Assembly: GCA_933207985.1 (NCBI GenBank)
Contig: OW240915.1
Span: 116,455,215-116,519,214, forward strand
DNA from: Pelobates cultripes
Lineage: Eukaryota > Chordata > Amphibia > Anura > Pelobatidae
Direction of reading: 5' to 3'
DNA: 64,000 nt
A model generated the notes under the pieces. The model saw nothing but the letters and a program-made list of their open reading frames with translations, was not told where the DNA came from and made no database searches. Shown here in pieces: positions 55,856 to 64,000 of this stretch (positions within the stretch are counted from its first letter, which is position 1; each line of letters starts with the position of its first letter). Position numbers and translations under genes: made by a program.

Positions 55856-56129
55856 CCTCCCCATAGGAAAGCATTGAATAATGCTTTTTAATGCATTCAA
55901 TGGGTATTTCAACGATGCTGGAGGTCCTCACATAGACATTCTATCAACACAGAAGTGTCCTCTAGTGGCTGTCTTGTAGACAGCCACTAGGTAAGGAGTT
56001 AACCTTTCAAGGTAAATATTGCAGTTTATGAAAACTGCAATAATTACACTTGTAAGGTTAAGGGTAGTGGGAGTTAGCACCCAGACCACTCCAATTGGCA
56101 GAAGTGGTCTGGGTGCCTGGAGTGTCCCT
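55856..56129. mobile_element. TTAA-type MITE, truncated copy of family A
   Basis: In reverse orientation this matches copy A: it opens (on the minus strand) AGGGACACTCCAGGCACCCA after TTAA at 56130-56133, continues with the 'gcagttttcataaactgc' hairpin and 'ctagtggctgtc', and stops at about 55856 with 'ataggaaagcattgaa'. The other end is missing. Confidence 0.82.
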
Positions 56130-56299
56130 TTAAAAAGACACCCTAATGCTAAACACGTTTCCTTCAACCAAAATTACCCTCAAGGCGTGGGATATTCTTT
56201 TTGGTAGTGTTAGACCAACCTCCAGTTGTCACGAGCAATGCCATAATCAATTCTAAATTATTATTTACCCCCTCTAGATCTAAATTTTTGTCACTCCCA

Positions 56300-57130
56300 T
56301 TCTATATATAAGTTGGATAATTTCTTTTCAGGGAATTACCTTTTAACATTTAAACAATTTAAAGAAAAATGTAATTTGGACAATTCTATATTGCCAAAAT
56401 ATACTCTAATAACAGACAAATTGAAAGAAATTTTTGAAATATTAGAATTGGGTAAAGGAGATATATCATTAAAAATGTCAAATTTAGAAAAAACGTATCT
56501 CCTCAATCCAAATCGTAAAGGCATAATCTCATTTTTCTATTCCCATGTTTCTCCTAGGCCTAAATCTAAATGATCTTTTATGGAATCATGGGAAAGATAT
56601 TTGAGCGTTCAATATGAACTGGAGCATTGGATAAGTTTTATTCTCGCCTTGAGAAGTATCATGCAGTGCGCTAGTCATCATGAGAATCATTTAAAAATTC
56701 TCTATCGTTGGTACCTGGTTCCATCACGCCTTCACAAAATAAATCCTAAAGTCTCAGACATATGTTGGAGGGAGTGTGATGAGATGGGTACCATGTCACA
56801 CATTTGGTGGTATTGCCCTAAACTCGCTAGATTCTGGAGTGATATTCATAAACTTATTAAGACTGTTGACCAAAATATTACCATCTTTACATAGAACTCG
56901 GGCTCTTTAAAACATTTGCAGAATCTGTTAATAAAGTAGACAGAGTAATCATAGGACATATTATTATAGCCTCCACATCCTATTTACCCAGATATTGGAA
57001 ATCCTCTGCTATACCCTCTATAGTTGATGTACTAAAGTTAGTATTAGAAAACAAATCGTATGAGATGGCTATTAGACAGCCATCTTTATTATGGGATCAG
57101 CTTTTTATATTTCTGGACTGTTATAACTGG
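56300..57130 (+). pseudogene. L1/Tx1 ORF2 C-terminal fragment
   Basis: Pieces at 56313-56573 and 56580-56894 encode the end of an L1/Tx1 ORF2. SWERYLSVQYELEHW is followed by HENHLKILYRWYLVPSRLHKI, and ICWRECDEMGTMSHIWWYCPKLARFW, the zinc-knuckle-like block. The same order is seen in the young copy near 49980-50050. A stop at 56571 and one at 56895 break it. The fragment is from a more A/T-rich, older family. It continues in broken frames to about 57130. Confidence 0.85.
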
Positions 57131-57189
57131 TCTGTGTTTATTTTGTTGAATAAGTCTTTTATATATAGATATTTCTTCTTGGGTCAAAT

Positions 57190-57680
57190 TAATGAAAAGT
57201 ACTAATACGCAATCTGATGTCTTTTATAAAAAATATGCTTTTATTCTACTTCAAAAGCAAACAATAATATACTTAACAGATGGTATTTCTTAACGACGTT
57301 ACAGAGAGTGAGAGATCTTAAGTAGTCGTCTTAATATCAACAAGTCAGGAACACACCAGGAGAGGAGAGTGGATCGTAGGAGGAAGAGAACGTGGTCCTT
57401 TGTCCTCTGTCCTTTATAGGCAAAATTACATCATAACGTTTCATTTAGGCTCTGGTCACATAGGGAAATTCCCCATATAAGGATCCTACCCCCAATCTCC
57501 CTATACAGCACATTCCAGAGTCCTCATTGTACAGAATAGCAAACACCATCTGTTCTTTTTAACCCATTAGACAGCCACACCTGAGTGGACTGAGTGGGAA
57601 AACAAGGTTAAAAAATCTTATCATTCATAATTCAAGATATTCAAACTGTAAATTATTATTAGTACAAACTTGTTTTATTA
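57190..57680 (-). repeat. Possible solo LTR
   Basis: On the minus strand 'cctataaaggacagagg' (about 57405-57421) looks like a promoter TATA element, C/T-rich text follows, and 'gaataaaagc' (57234-57243) could be a polyadenylation signal, the order of an LTR. No clear target duplication or TG/CA ends could be fixed, so the limits are rough. Confidence 0.35.
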
Positions 57681-58137
57681 GTTTTACATAGATATATTAT
57701 AATTATTTTATTATCGTCGATAAATATAGACATATCAATATTGCACAAAAATATTGTAAATTCGGATGGATACTAATCCCAAGTTTCCCCTTCCCAATTT
57801 GTTATTATTATTCATTTAATTATTGTCATTTTTATTTTATTATAATATTAAATACCTAATTAAAACTATTTGAAAAGAAAATAGCTTCAATGCTTTCATA
57901 CGGAGAACTAACTGACCCTGGATGTCCTCATGCAGAATGCCAGTTAGGGCAAACAAAAGTCGCTTAACCCCAGGAAAGGCCTCTAGTGGTTGTCTGATTG
58001 AAAGCCACTAGAGGCAATTTTAGTCCTGCATTGTAATGGAAGATATATGAGCAAATGTTGCAATTATTGTTTCAAAGTTATATGTTTGCAAGCCCTGGTG
58101 CGCTAAAAACTATAATTCTAGTAGTGGTTAAGCAAAC

Positions 58138-58138
<1 letters not shown>
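57681..58138. other. A/T-rich sequence with an internal MITE piece
   Basis: No gene. 57880-58045 contains 'cctctagtgg.tgtctgattg' and 'cactagaggcaatttt', the central part of the TTAA MITE group. It is followed by the unnamed repeat shared with 35774-35822. Confidence 0.5.

Positions 58139-58171
<33 letters not shown>
58139..58171. repeat. (TA)n microsatellite
   Basis: About 16 TA units. Confidence 0.95.
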
Positions 58172-58177
<6 letters not shown>

Positions 58178-58698
58178 TTTTTAAAGGGGGTTGGCTTCAC
58201 TATTGAGATGGATATCAGCATGATCTACATTCTTTGTTCTTTTATAACGGCAATTGGAGTCCTCCTCAGATGGCGCGATCGTTATCAGAACTGAATAGAT
58301 TCTTGGAGGCAATGTATTAAAAAATCCCTGAAGTTATAACTCTTCCACAACATACAAACTCACCTATAAGTCACCTGCCCTCAGTGCGGCAAACAATGTC
58401 TTCACTGAAAGAAAAATTACCCCACTGCTAAAAATGACTGCTGATCTTTACATGATCCCTCCGTTCAGTGGACTGTTGGCTCTGTTCCAGTAAGACTTTC
58501 AGTTTGAGTGTTTACTTTTTGGTTTCATTCTAGTTTGATCTTTGGGGAGTTTTATTTTCTGAACTTTACTTATTTTACACTGAGAGGCCCATAGACAGAA
58601 CCAGCAGGTCATGATTGTTTTTGGGAGATATACCTTATATAGATAGTCTACTGGTCATAGCGCCCCTCCCATTGTTATTAACTCTAAAACATAGAGTA
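58172..58698. other. No gene recognised
   Basis: Short frames only; no repeat identified. Confidence 0.5.
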
Positions 58699-58702
58699 TT
58701 AA

Positions 58703-59086
58703 AAGAACACTATAGCAACATGTATTGCTAACACTGTAGTCCTCTGCTTTTTCCCCCCTCCAGTCTGAGGGAAAAAAAGCAGTTTTATTTACCTTTTCTC
58801 CCTCACAGCACCGGTGTTTGCGCTGTTTTCCCAGCCACTTCCCATAGGAAAGCATTGGGAGGCTAGACTGCACCAAACAAATGGTCTTCCTCTCAGCTAT
58901 TTCAGAGGAAGCACCTCTAGTGTTTATCAGAGTGACAGCTGCTAGAGGCATTTAAACCTGTCAATGTTAACATTGCTGTTCCTGCTAAACCGCAATGTTT
59001 TACATTTAGGGGTTACACAGATTGGGACATGACACCCATACCACTTAATTGAGATTAAGTGGTCTGGGTGCCTATAGTGTGGTCCT
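58703..59086. mobile_element. TTAA-type MITE, copy E
   Basis: TTAA at 58699-58702 precedes AAGAACACTATAG. The other end reads, on the opposite strand, AAAGGACCACACTATAGG, where the expected TTAA is changed to TTGC (59087-59090). It contains the 'cacttaat.gagattaagtg' hairpin and 'cctctagtg..cagctgctagagg'. It is about 384 bp and non-coding. Confidence 0.78.
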
Positions 59087-59124
59087 TTGCTGGTTAATGG
59101 CTAATATAGATTCACTGGTGCAGT

Positions 59125-59405
59125 GGTGGAACTAATGAAGAGAAGGCCCTGGTGCTACAAAATTTTTGGGTTCCTGTATAGAGCAGTGGTTGTCATAAAG
59201 TAGATTCTCAACTGCAGACAACTTCAACAATGTTTTGCCTGCTGTCATTTAGTTAATTTACCATCCTTGCAGGATTCTATTTGTGTGCAGTGTCTGTGAA
59301 TGTATGCATGTTTTTGTATGGAATATATATGTGTGTATGCTTGTGTAGGTGCGTGCTTTTGTTTTGTGCTGTAATTAAAATGCAAAGGTGTGTGTGGTGT
59401 TCGCT
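59125..59405 (+). repeat. Second copy of the unclassified repeat at 75-1127
   Basis: Shares 'cagtgg.ggaactaatg', 'ggccctggtgc', 'taccatccttg.agg' and the TG-rich array with the copy at the start of the window. The array is short here, and the copy is cut at 59407 by a TTAA element. Confidence 0.7.
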
Positions 59406-59410
59406 TTTAA

Positions 59411-60879
59411 TCCCTTAGTGACCAGACCGTTTTTCAATTTTCTTACTGTTTGGGACCAGAGCTATTTTTAAATTTCTGCTGTGTTTGTGTTTAGTTATAA
59501 TTTTCCTCTTACTCATTTACTGTACCCACACATATTATATACCGTTTGTCTTGCCATTAAATGGTTTTTCTAAAGATACCATTATTTTCACCATATCATA
59601 TAATTTACTATAAAACAAATTATAAAATATGATGAAAAATTGTAAAAAAAACAACACACTTTTTCTAACTTTGACCACTAAAATCTGCTACGTATCTACA
59701 ACCACCAAAAAAGACCCATGCTAAATAGTTTCTAAATTTTGATCTGAGTTTAGAAATACCCAATGTTAACATGTACTTAGCTTTTGTTGGAAAGTTAGAG
59801 GGCTCTAAGTACAAGTAGCACTTTGCTATTTCCAAACCATTTTTTTTCAAAAAGAATGAAAGTTATCTTTCAGGAATCCCTGAAAAACCCTTCACATGTA
59901 TATATTTTTTAAAAGAAGACAACCTAAGGTATTAAACTTGGGGTATTTTGACTCTTTTCATGCAACCATTTTACCACCAATCTATGCCAAATTTAAAAAA
60001 ATAATAATAATAATTGGTGATTTTATTTTGACACACATAGCAATTTAAGAATTTAAGAATACATGTACTGAGAACTGTAAGGGTTACTGCCAAAGAAGAC
60101 CCCAATATGTGTTCAGCAACATCTCCTGAGTACAGTGATACCACCAATGTATAGGTGTGTCGAGTTCTCTGGGAGCTAAAAGACCTTATTTGGAGGGAGC
60201 ACATTCCAGTTTTCCAACTTGGAATTTTCAAAGCTGGTCATCATGCACTCATGTCCTATTTGGAAGATTTTTAAAGCTGGCCAATGTAAATAACCCCCAT
60301 CAAACCATATATTTTTAAAAAGTAGACAACCTAGGGTATTCAATATGGGGTATGTTCAGTCTTTTTTAGTAGCCACTTAGTCACAAACACTGGCCAAAGT
60401 TAGCAAAACAATTATGAATGCTAACTTTGGCCAGTGTTTGTGACTAAGTGGCTTCTAAAAAGGATATCTCCATTTGCAATAACTTGGGTTGTCTTCTTTT
60501 GCAAATGGTATGCCATCATTCTCAGTCCTGAGCTACCATACACTCTCAAAGGCAACATAACCAATCTGGCAAATTTCAATGTGAAAAATGGCCTTATATT
60601 TGACCCCATAACTTTCAAAAGCACTATAAAACTTGTACATGGAGGGTACTGTTATACTAAGGAGACTTCGCTGAACACAAATATTAGTGTTTCAAAACCG
60701 TAAACCTTATCACAACAATGATATCCTCAGTGAAAGTGCCGTTTGTGTGTGAAAAATGCAATAAACATCACTTTCACTGACAATATCATCGCTGTGATAT
60801 GTTTTACTGTGTTAAAACAGTGAAGTCTAATGAGTAAAACAGTATCACCCATATCCAGGTTTTAGGGTATCTTAGAGGG
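59411..60879. mobile_element. TTAA-flanked DNA transposon, ~1.47 kb, non-coding
   Basis: TTAA at 59407-59410 and 60880-60883. The ends read TCCCTTAGTGACC and (opposite strand) CCCTCTAAGATACC, a short imperfect inverted repeat. Inside, 'agacaacct.aggtatt.aa' occurs twice (59919 and 60327), and a perfect 35-bp palindromic arm pair lies at 60371-60453. A second pair near 60719-60800 ('cactttcactga' / 'tcagtgaaagtg') is also inverted. No transposase frame is visible. Confidence 0.65.
60371..60453. repeat. Perfect 35-bp inverted repeat with a 13-base loop
   Basis: 60371-60405 is the exact reverse complement of 60419-60453. Beyond it the pairing continues for about seven bases after one mismatch. 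It sits near the middle-right of the TTAA element. Confidence 0.97.
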
Positions 60880-60904
60880 TTAAATATTGTGCTAGCAAAT
60901 TAAA

Positions 60905-61345
60905 TTATCTGGACTTTCGGCCTGGGTTGTCAAGAATAATCGAAATATCAATGAGAAGTCTATATTTATTATTTTCAGAGGACGTCTCCATTATACCTAA
61001 GACCTGTCTCCTTAAGGCGCTTAGGTGCGGTAGTTTCTTCGGACAAATGGGACAATTGTTTCTCATATGTCCATTACTACTGCAGTATAAACATAGAACT
61101 TTGTTTCTCCTATATTGTTTCTCGGCCTCTGACAGTCTAGTGACCCCCAGCTGCATGGGTTCAGGTTCGGACTATTCAGGAAGGTCAGGAACAAGAGGTT
61201 CGAAGAAACAGGGTGTTAAAGGCATAGTTATACGTCTGGTCTTATTTTTAGTAGTCTCTCTGGTTCTTAGTCTATTATCAATTTGCATAACAAATGTGAT
61301 GAACTCATTATGTTTCTTGGGTAGATCGCCGAACATTAAGATTTT
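60905..61345 (-). pseudogene. Ty3/gypsy-type gag fragment with zinc knuckle
   Basis: The minus strand reads a broken gag end, with FGDLPKKHNEFITFVMQIDNRL upstream, then EPEPMQLGVTRLSEAEKQYRR, and a CCHC knuckle CLYCSSNGHMRNNCP (near 61040-61085), as in vertebrate Ty3/gypsy elements of the Sushi/Mart group. It ends at about 60905. Frames change near 61160. No protease or RT follows, so only the capsid end remains. Confidence 0.82.
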
Positions 61346-61793
61346 TGGACCCCGGACCTGAAGACGGACATTTCAGTAACAGTTTGGGTTAGAGTTCGGT
61401 GTTCGGCGATTTGAAAAGCTGCAGGGCAGCCAATCAACAAGTGTTTGACTCGTGTGCCCTTAGAAGCCATCACAGCCATGCCTACTAATGCCATGGCTGT
61501 GACTGGCCAGTGCAGCAAGTGACCCAGCCTATATAGAAGTTGATCACTTAGTATTAGTAAATTATGCCCCTACTCACTATACCGCGAGTAGGGGCATGCC
61601 TATTAAACAGCCTGTGGCTGCTCACTGTTAAAAATAAATAAAAAAATACCCCCTCCTGAGCGCGTTGCAGGTGGGGGCTTTTAAACTAAAGGGGGGCCTA
61701 TTGCCCACCCCCCAGCCCCCACCCCTGAGCGGTGGGTGGGGGCCCCTAAATAACAATAAGGGGTGGGCTACTGTCCTCCCCCCCGGCCTCCAC
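61346..61793. other. G/C-richer unassigned repeat
   Basis: No gene. A 'gcccctactcac..gcgagtaggggc' hairpin lies at 61565-61594, and several 'ggtgggggc' / 'gcccccacc' runs occur at 61670-61790. It seems to be an unrelated repeat cut by the Tc1 copy at its right side. Confidence 0.45.
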
Positions 61794-63210
61794 CACTGTG
61801 TATCACAAAAGTCAGTACACGTCTCTCATTTTTGTAAATATTTTATTATATCTTTTCATGTGACAACAGCCTGTATAACAGTGTAAATTTGCTGCCCCCT
61901 CAAAATAACTCAACACACAGCCATTAATGTCTAAGTCGTTGGTAACAAAAGTGAGTACACCCCTAAGTGGAACTGTCCAAATTGGGCCCAAAGTGTCAGT
62001 ATTTTGTGTGACCACCATTATTTTCTAGCACTGCCTTAACCCTCATGGGCAAGTTCACCAGAGCTTCACAGGTTGTCACTGGAGTCCTTTTCCACTCCTC
62101 CATGACGACATCACGTAGCTGGTGGATGTTAAAGACCTTGGGCTCCCCCACCTTCCGTTTGAGGATGCCCCACAGATGCTCAATAGGGTTTAGGTCTGGA
62201 GACATGATTTGCCAGTCCATCACCTTTACCTTCAGCTACTTTAGCAAGGCAGTAGTCATTTTGGAGGTGTGTTTGGGGTCGTTATCATGTTGGAATACTG
62301 CCCTGCGAACCAGTCTCCGAAGGGAGGGGATCACGCTCTGCTTCAGAATGTCACAGTACATGTTGGCATTCATGTTTCACTCAATGAACTGTAGCTCCCC
62401 AGTGCTGGCAGCACTCATGCAGGCCCAGACCATGACACTCCCACCACCATGCTTGACTGTAGGCAAGACACACTTTGCCTTTGTACTCCTCACCTGGTTG
62501 CCGCCACACATTCTTGACACCATCTGACCCAAATAAGTTTATCTTGGTCTCCTCAGACAACAGGACCTGGTTCCAGTAATAATGCCCTTAGTGTGCTTGT
62601 CTTCAGAAAACGATTGCAGATTTTCTTGTTTTCTCATCTTTCGAAGAGGCTTACTTTTGGGACAACAGTCATGCAGACCAGTTTGATGCAGTGTGCGCCA
62701 TATGGTCTAAGCACTGACAGGCTAACCACCCACCCCTTCAACCTCTGCAGCAATGCTGGCAGCACTCATACATCTATTTCCCAAAGACAACCTCTGGATA
62801 TGATGCTGAGCATGTGCACTCAACTTCATTTGTCGACCATTGCAAAGCCTGTTCTAAGTGGAACCTGTCCTGTGAAACTGCTTTATGTTCTTGCCCACCA
62901 TGTTGCAGCTCAATTTAGGGGTCTTGGCAATCTTCTTATAGCCTAGGCCATCTTTATATAGAGCAACAATTATTTTTTTCAGATCCTCAGAGTTCTTTGC
63001 CATGAGGTGCCATGTTGAACTTCAAGTGACCAGTATGAGAGAGTGTGAGAACAATAACACCAAATTTAACACACCTGCTCCACATTCACACCTGAGACCT
63101 TGTAACACTAACGAGTCACATGACACAGGGGAAGTAAAATGGCAAATTGGGCCCAATTTGGACATTTTCACTTAGGGGTGTACTCACTTTTGCTGCCACT
63201 GGTTTAGACA
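61794..63210 (-). mobile_element. Tc1-like transposon, third copy, degenerate
   Basis: The left side carries two 'aaaagt.agtacac' boxes (61806 and 61948), and the right side one, 'gtgtactcacttttgc' (63178-63193). This is the inner/outer direct-repeat layout of Tc1 elements of this group. The outer right end is missing because a TTAA element begins at 63211. Between them lies a broken transposase. Confidence 0.85.
61996..63003 (-). pseudogene. Tc1-like transposase, degenerate
   Basis: The minus strand starts at about 63003 with MAKNSEDLKKIIVALYKDGLGYKKIAK (helix-turn-helix) and meets a stop soon after FHRTGST. The end is open at 61996-62223: SPDLNPIEHLWGILKRKVGEP with the catalytic Glu, and TTCEALVNLPMRVKAVLENNGGHTKY. 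Pieces between include an [13 protein letters not shown] block near 62395-62420. The family differs from the two DD37E copies in the window. Confidence 0.85.
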
Positions 63211-64000
63211 TTAACCCCTTAAGGACGGGTGACGGACGAGGATCGTCACAGAGGGGAGACCCTTAATGATGAGTGACCTTGTCCGTCACGCTGTAAAATG
63301 AACCCCGCTATCGCGGCGATCGCGGTGTTAATGGTGCTCCGGTCTGCCTCTGTATTAGAGGCATACCGGGAGCACCCGGTCAGGCTGCCCAGCACATGTG
63401 CTCGCTCTGACCGCAACTCAGAGAGAGCACATGTGCTCTGTATACTCACCTTCCGCCTCCCTGCACTTCCGGGTTCTGTCTGAAGTGCAGGGAGCCGGAA
63501 CAGTGATGATCCTGCCCCCTGCTGGAAAAAAAAAGTTAATTTAAAGTCCCACCCCCCCTTTACCCATTGTAATAAAAAATTAACCCCTTCCCAGTGATCA
63601 ATTAGCAGGGATTACATTTTACTATGATCTTTTTTTTTTTTTAACCCTCACATTACATTTATTTAATTAATTAAAATATTTTAAAATTATATATTTAGCT
63701 AGCTGGGGTGGGTGGAAGTTAGTGGGGAATTGGGGGATTTGCCATTAGGCTAACTAGGGGTTAACGTTAAAAAAGTTTTAAAATAAACTTTAAAAAGTAA
63801 AAAATTAAGCTTAAAAAATGTTTTAATAACGTTTAAGTAAAAAATAAAAAAAAACCTTTACCTAGTCCAAATAAAAATTAACCCCTTCCCTGCCAGTCGA
63901 TCACTGACTAAAGCGATCAAATAGAGATCACAGTATTATACTGTGATCTAATTTTTTTTTAACCCCTGAGGATTAACTTTTTATTTATTTTTTAACCCTC
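63211..64000 (+). mobile_element. Start of a TTAA-type element running off the window
   Basis: TTAA at 63211-63214 is followed by CCCCTTAAGGACGGGTGACGG, a common start of amphibian TTAA elements. Hairpins such as 'gcacatgtgctcgctctgac'/'agagagagcacatgtgc' (63392-63435) and 'tgcacttccgg..tgaagtgcag' (63461-63490) follow. The last 400 bases are A/T-rich, with repeated 'aaccccttccc.g..atca' phrases. The other end is outside the window. Confidence 0.55.

Overview
The window is vertebrate nuclear DNA, most likely from a frog or toad (anuran). I infer this from the repeat families: TTAA-flanked MITEs with T2/Kolobok-like ends, L1/Tx1-type LINEs, CR1- and L2-type LINEs, Penelope-like elements with hammerhead-like motifs, Tc1 transposons and an endogenous retrovirus. 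Almost all of it is nested transposable elements. I find one host coding exon, at 34476-34704 on the + strand, from a cordon-bleu family gene (probably COBL). Much of the window around it may therefore be intron.

Layout. 1-8400: an unclassified repeat with a TG-rich array, split by a complete provirus on the minus strand (1128-8187; two 493-bp LTRs, 5-bp target duplication CTGGG, primer binding site, polypurine tract, wrecked gag, pol and env). 9075-11125: two CR1 3' fragments separated by a TTAA MITE. 12751-14312: a Tc1 element with an intact 338-aa DD37E transposase. 15241-15930: a Penelope-like remnant with direct repeats. 15930-21478: two CR1-type LINEs on the minus strand; the second keeps three SGNH-esterase blocks in ORF1. 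21480-33296: an L1/Tx1 LINE on the plus strand, itself invaded by a MITE, a CR1, an L2 and a second (dead) DD37E Tc1, and bracketed by about 0.92-kb direct repeats. 34476-34704: the host exon. 35108-37140: a MITE and a hairpin-rich LTR-like segment. 37140-41400: an L1/Tx1 LINE on the minus strand lacking its 3' half. 41966-43028: a short Penelope-like insertion with inverted arms and a 15-bp target duplication. 43160-44215: two minisatellites. 44220-55800: a broken Penelope-like element on the minus strand, interrupted by a young 5'-truncated L1/Tx1 with a 712-codon open frame (48242-51523), an AT-rich block between 63-bp repeats, and a foldback element. 55855-64000: MITEs, an L1 C-terminal fragment, a possible solo LTR, a TTAA transposon with a perfect 35-bp palindrome, a Ty3/gypsy gag fragment, a third Tc1 copy, and the start of another TTAA element.

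Only two mobile-element reading frames look intact: the Tc1 transposase at 13078-14094 and the partial L1 ORF2 at 48243-50381. Everything else is broken by stops and frameshifts. I saw no tRNA, rRNA or CRISPR array.
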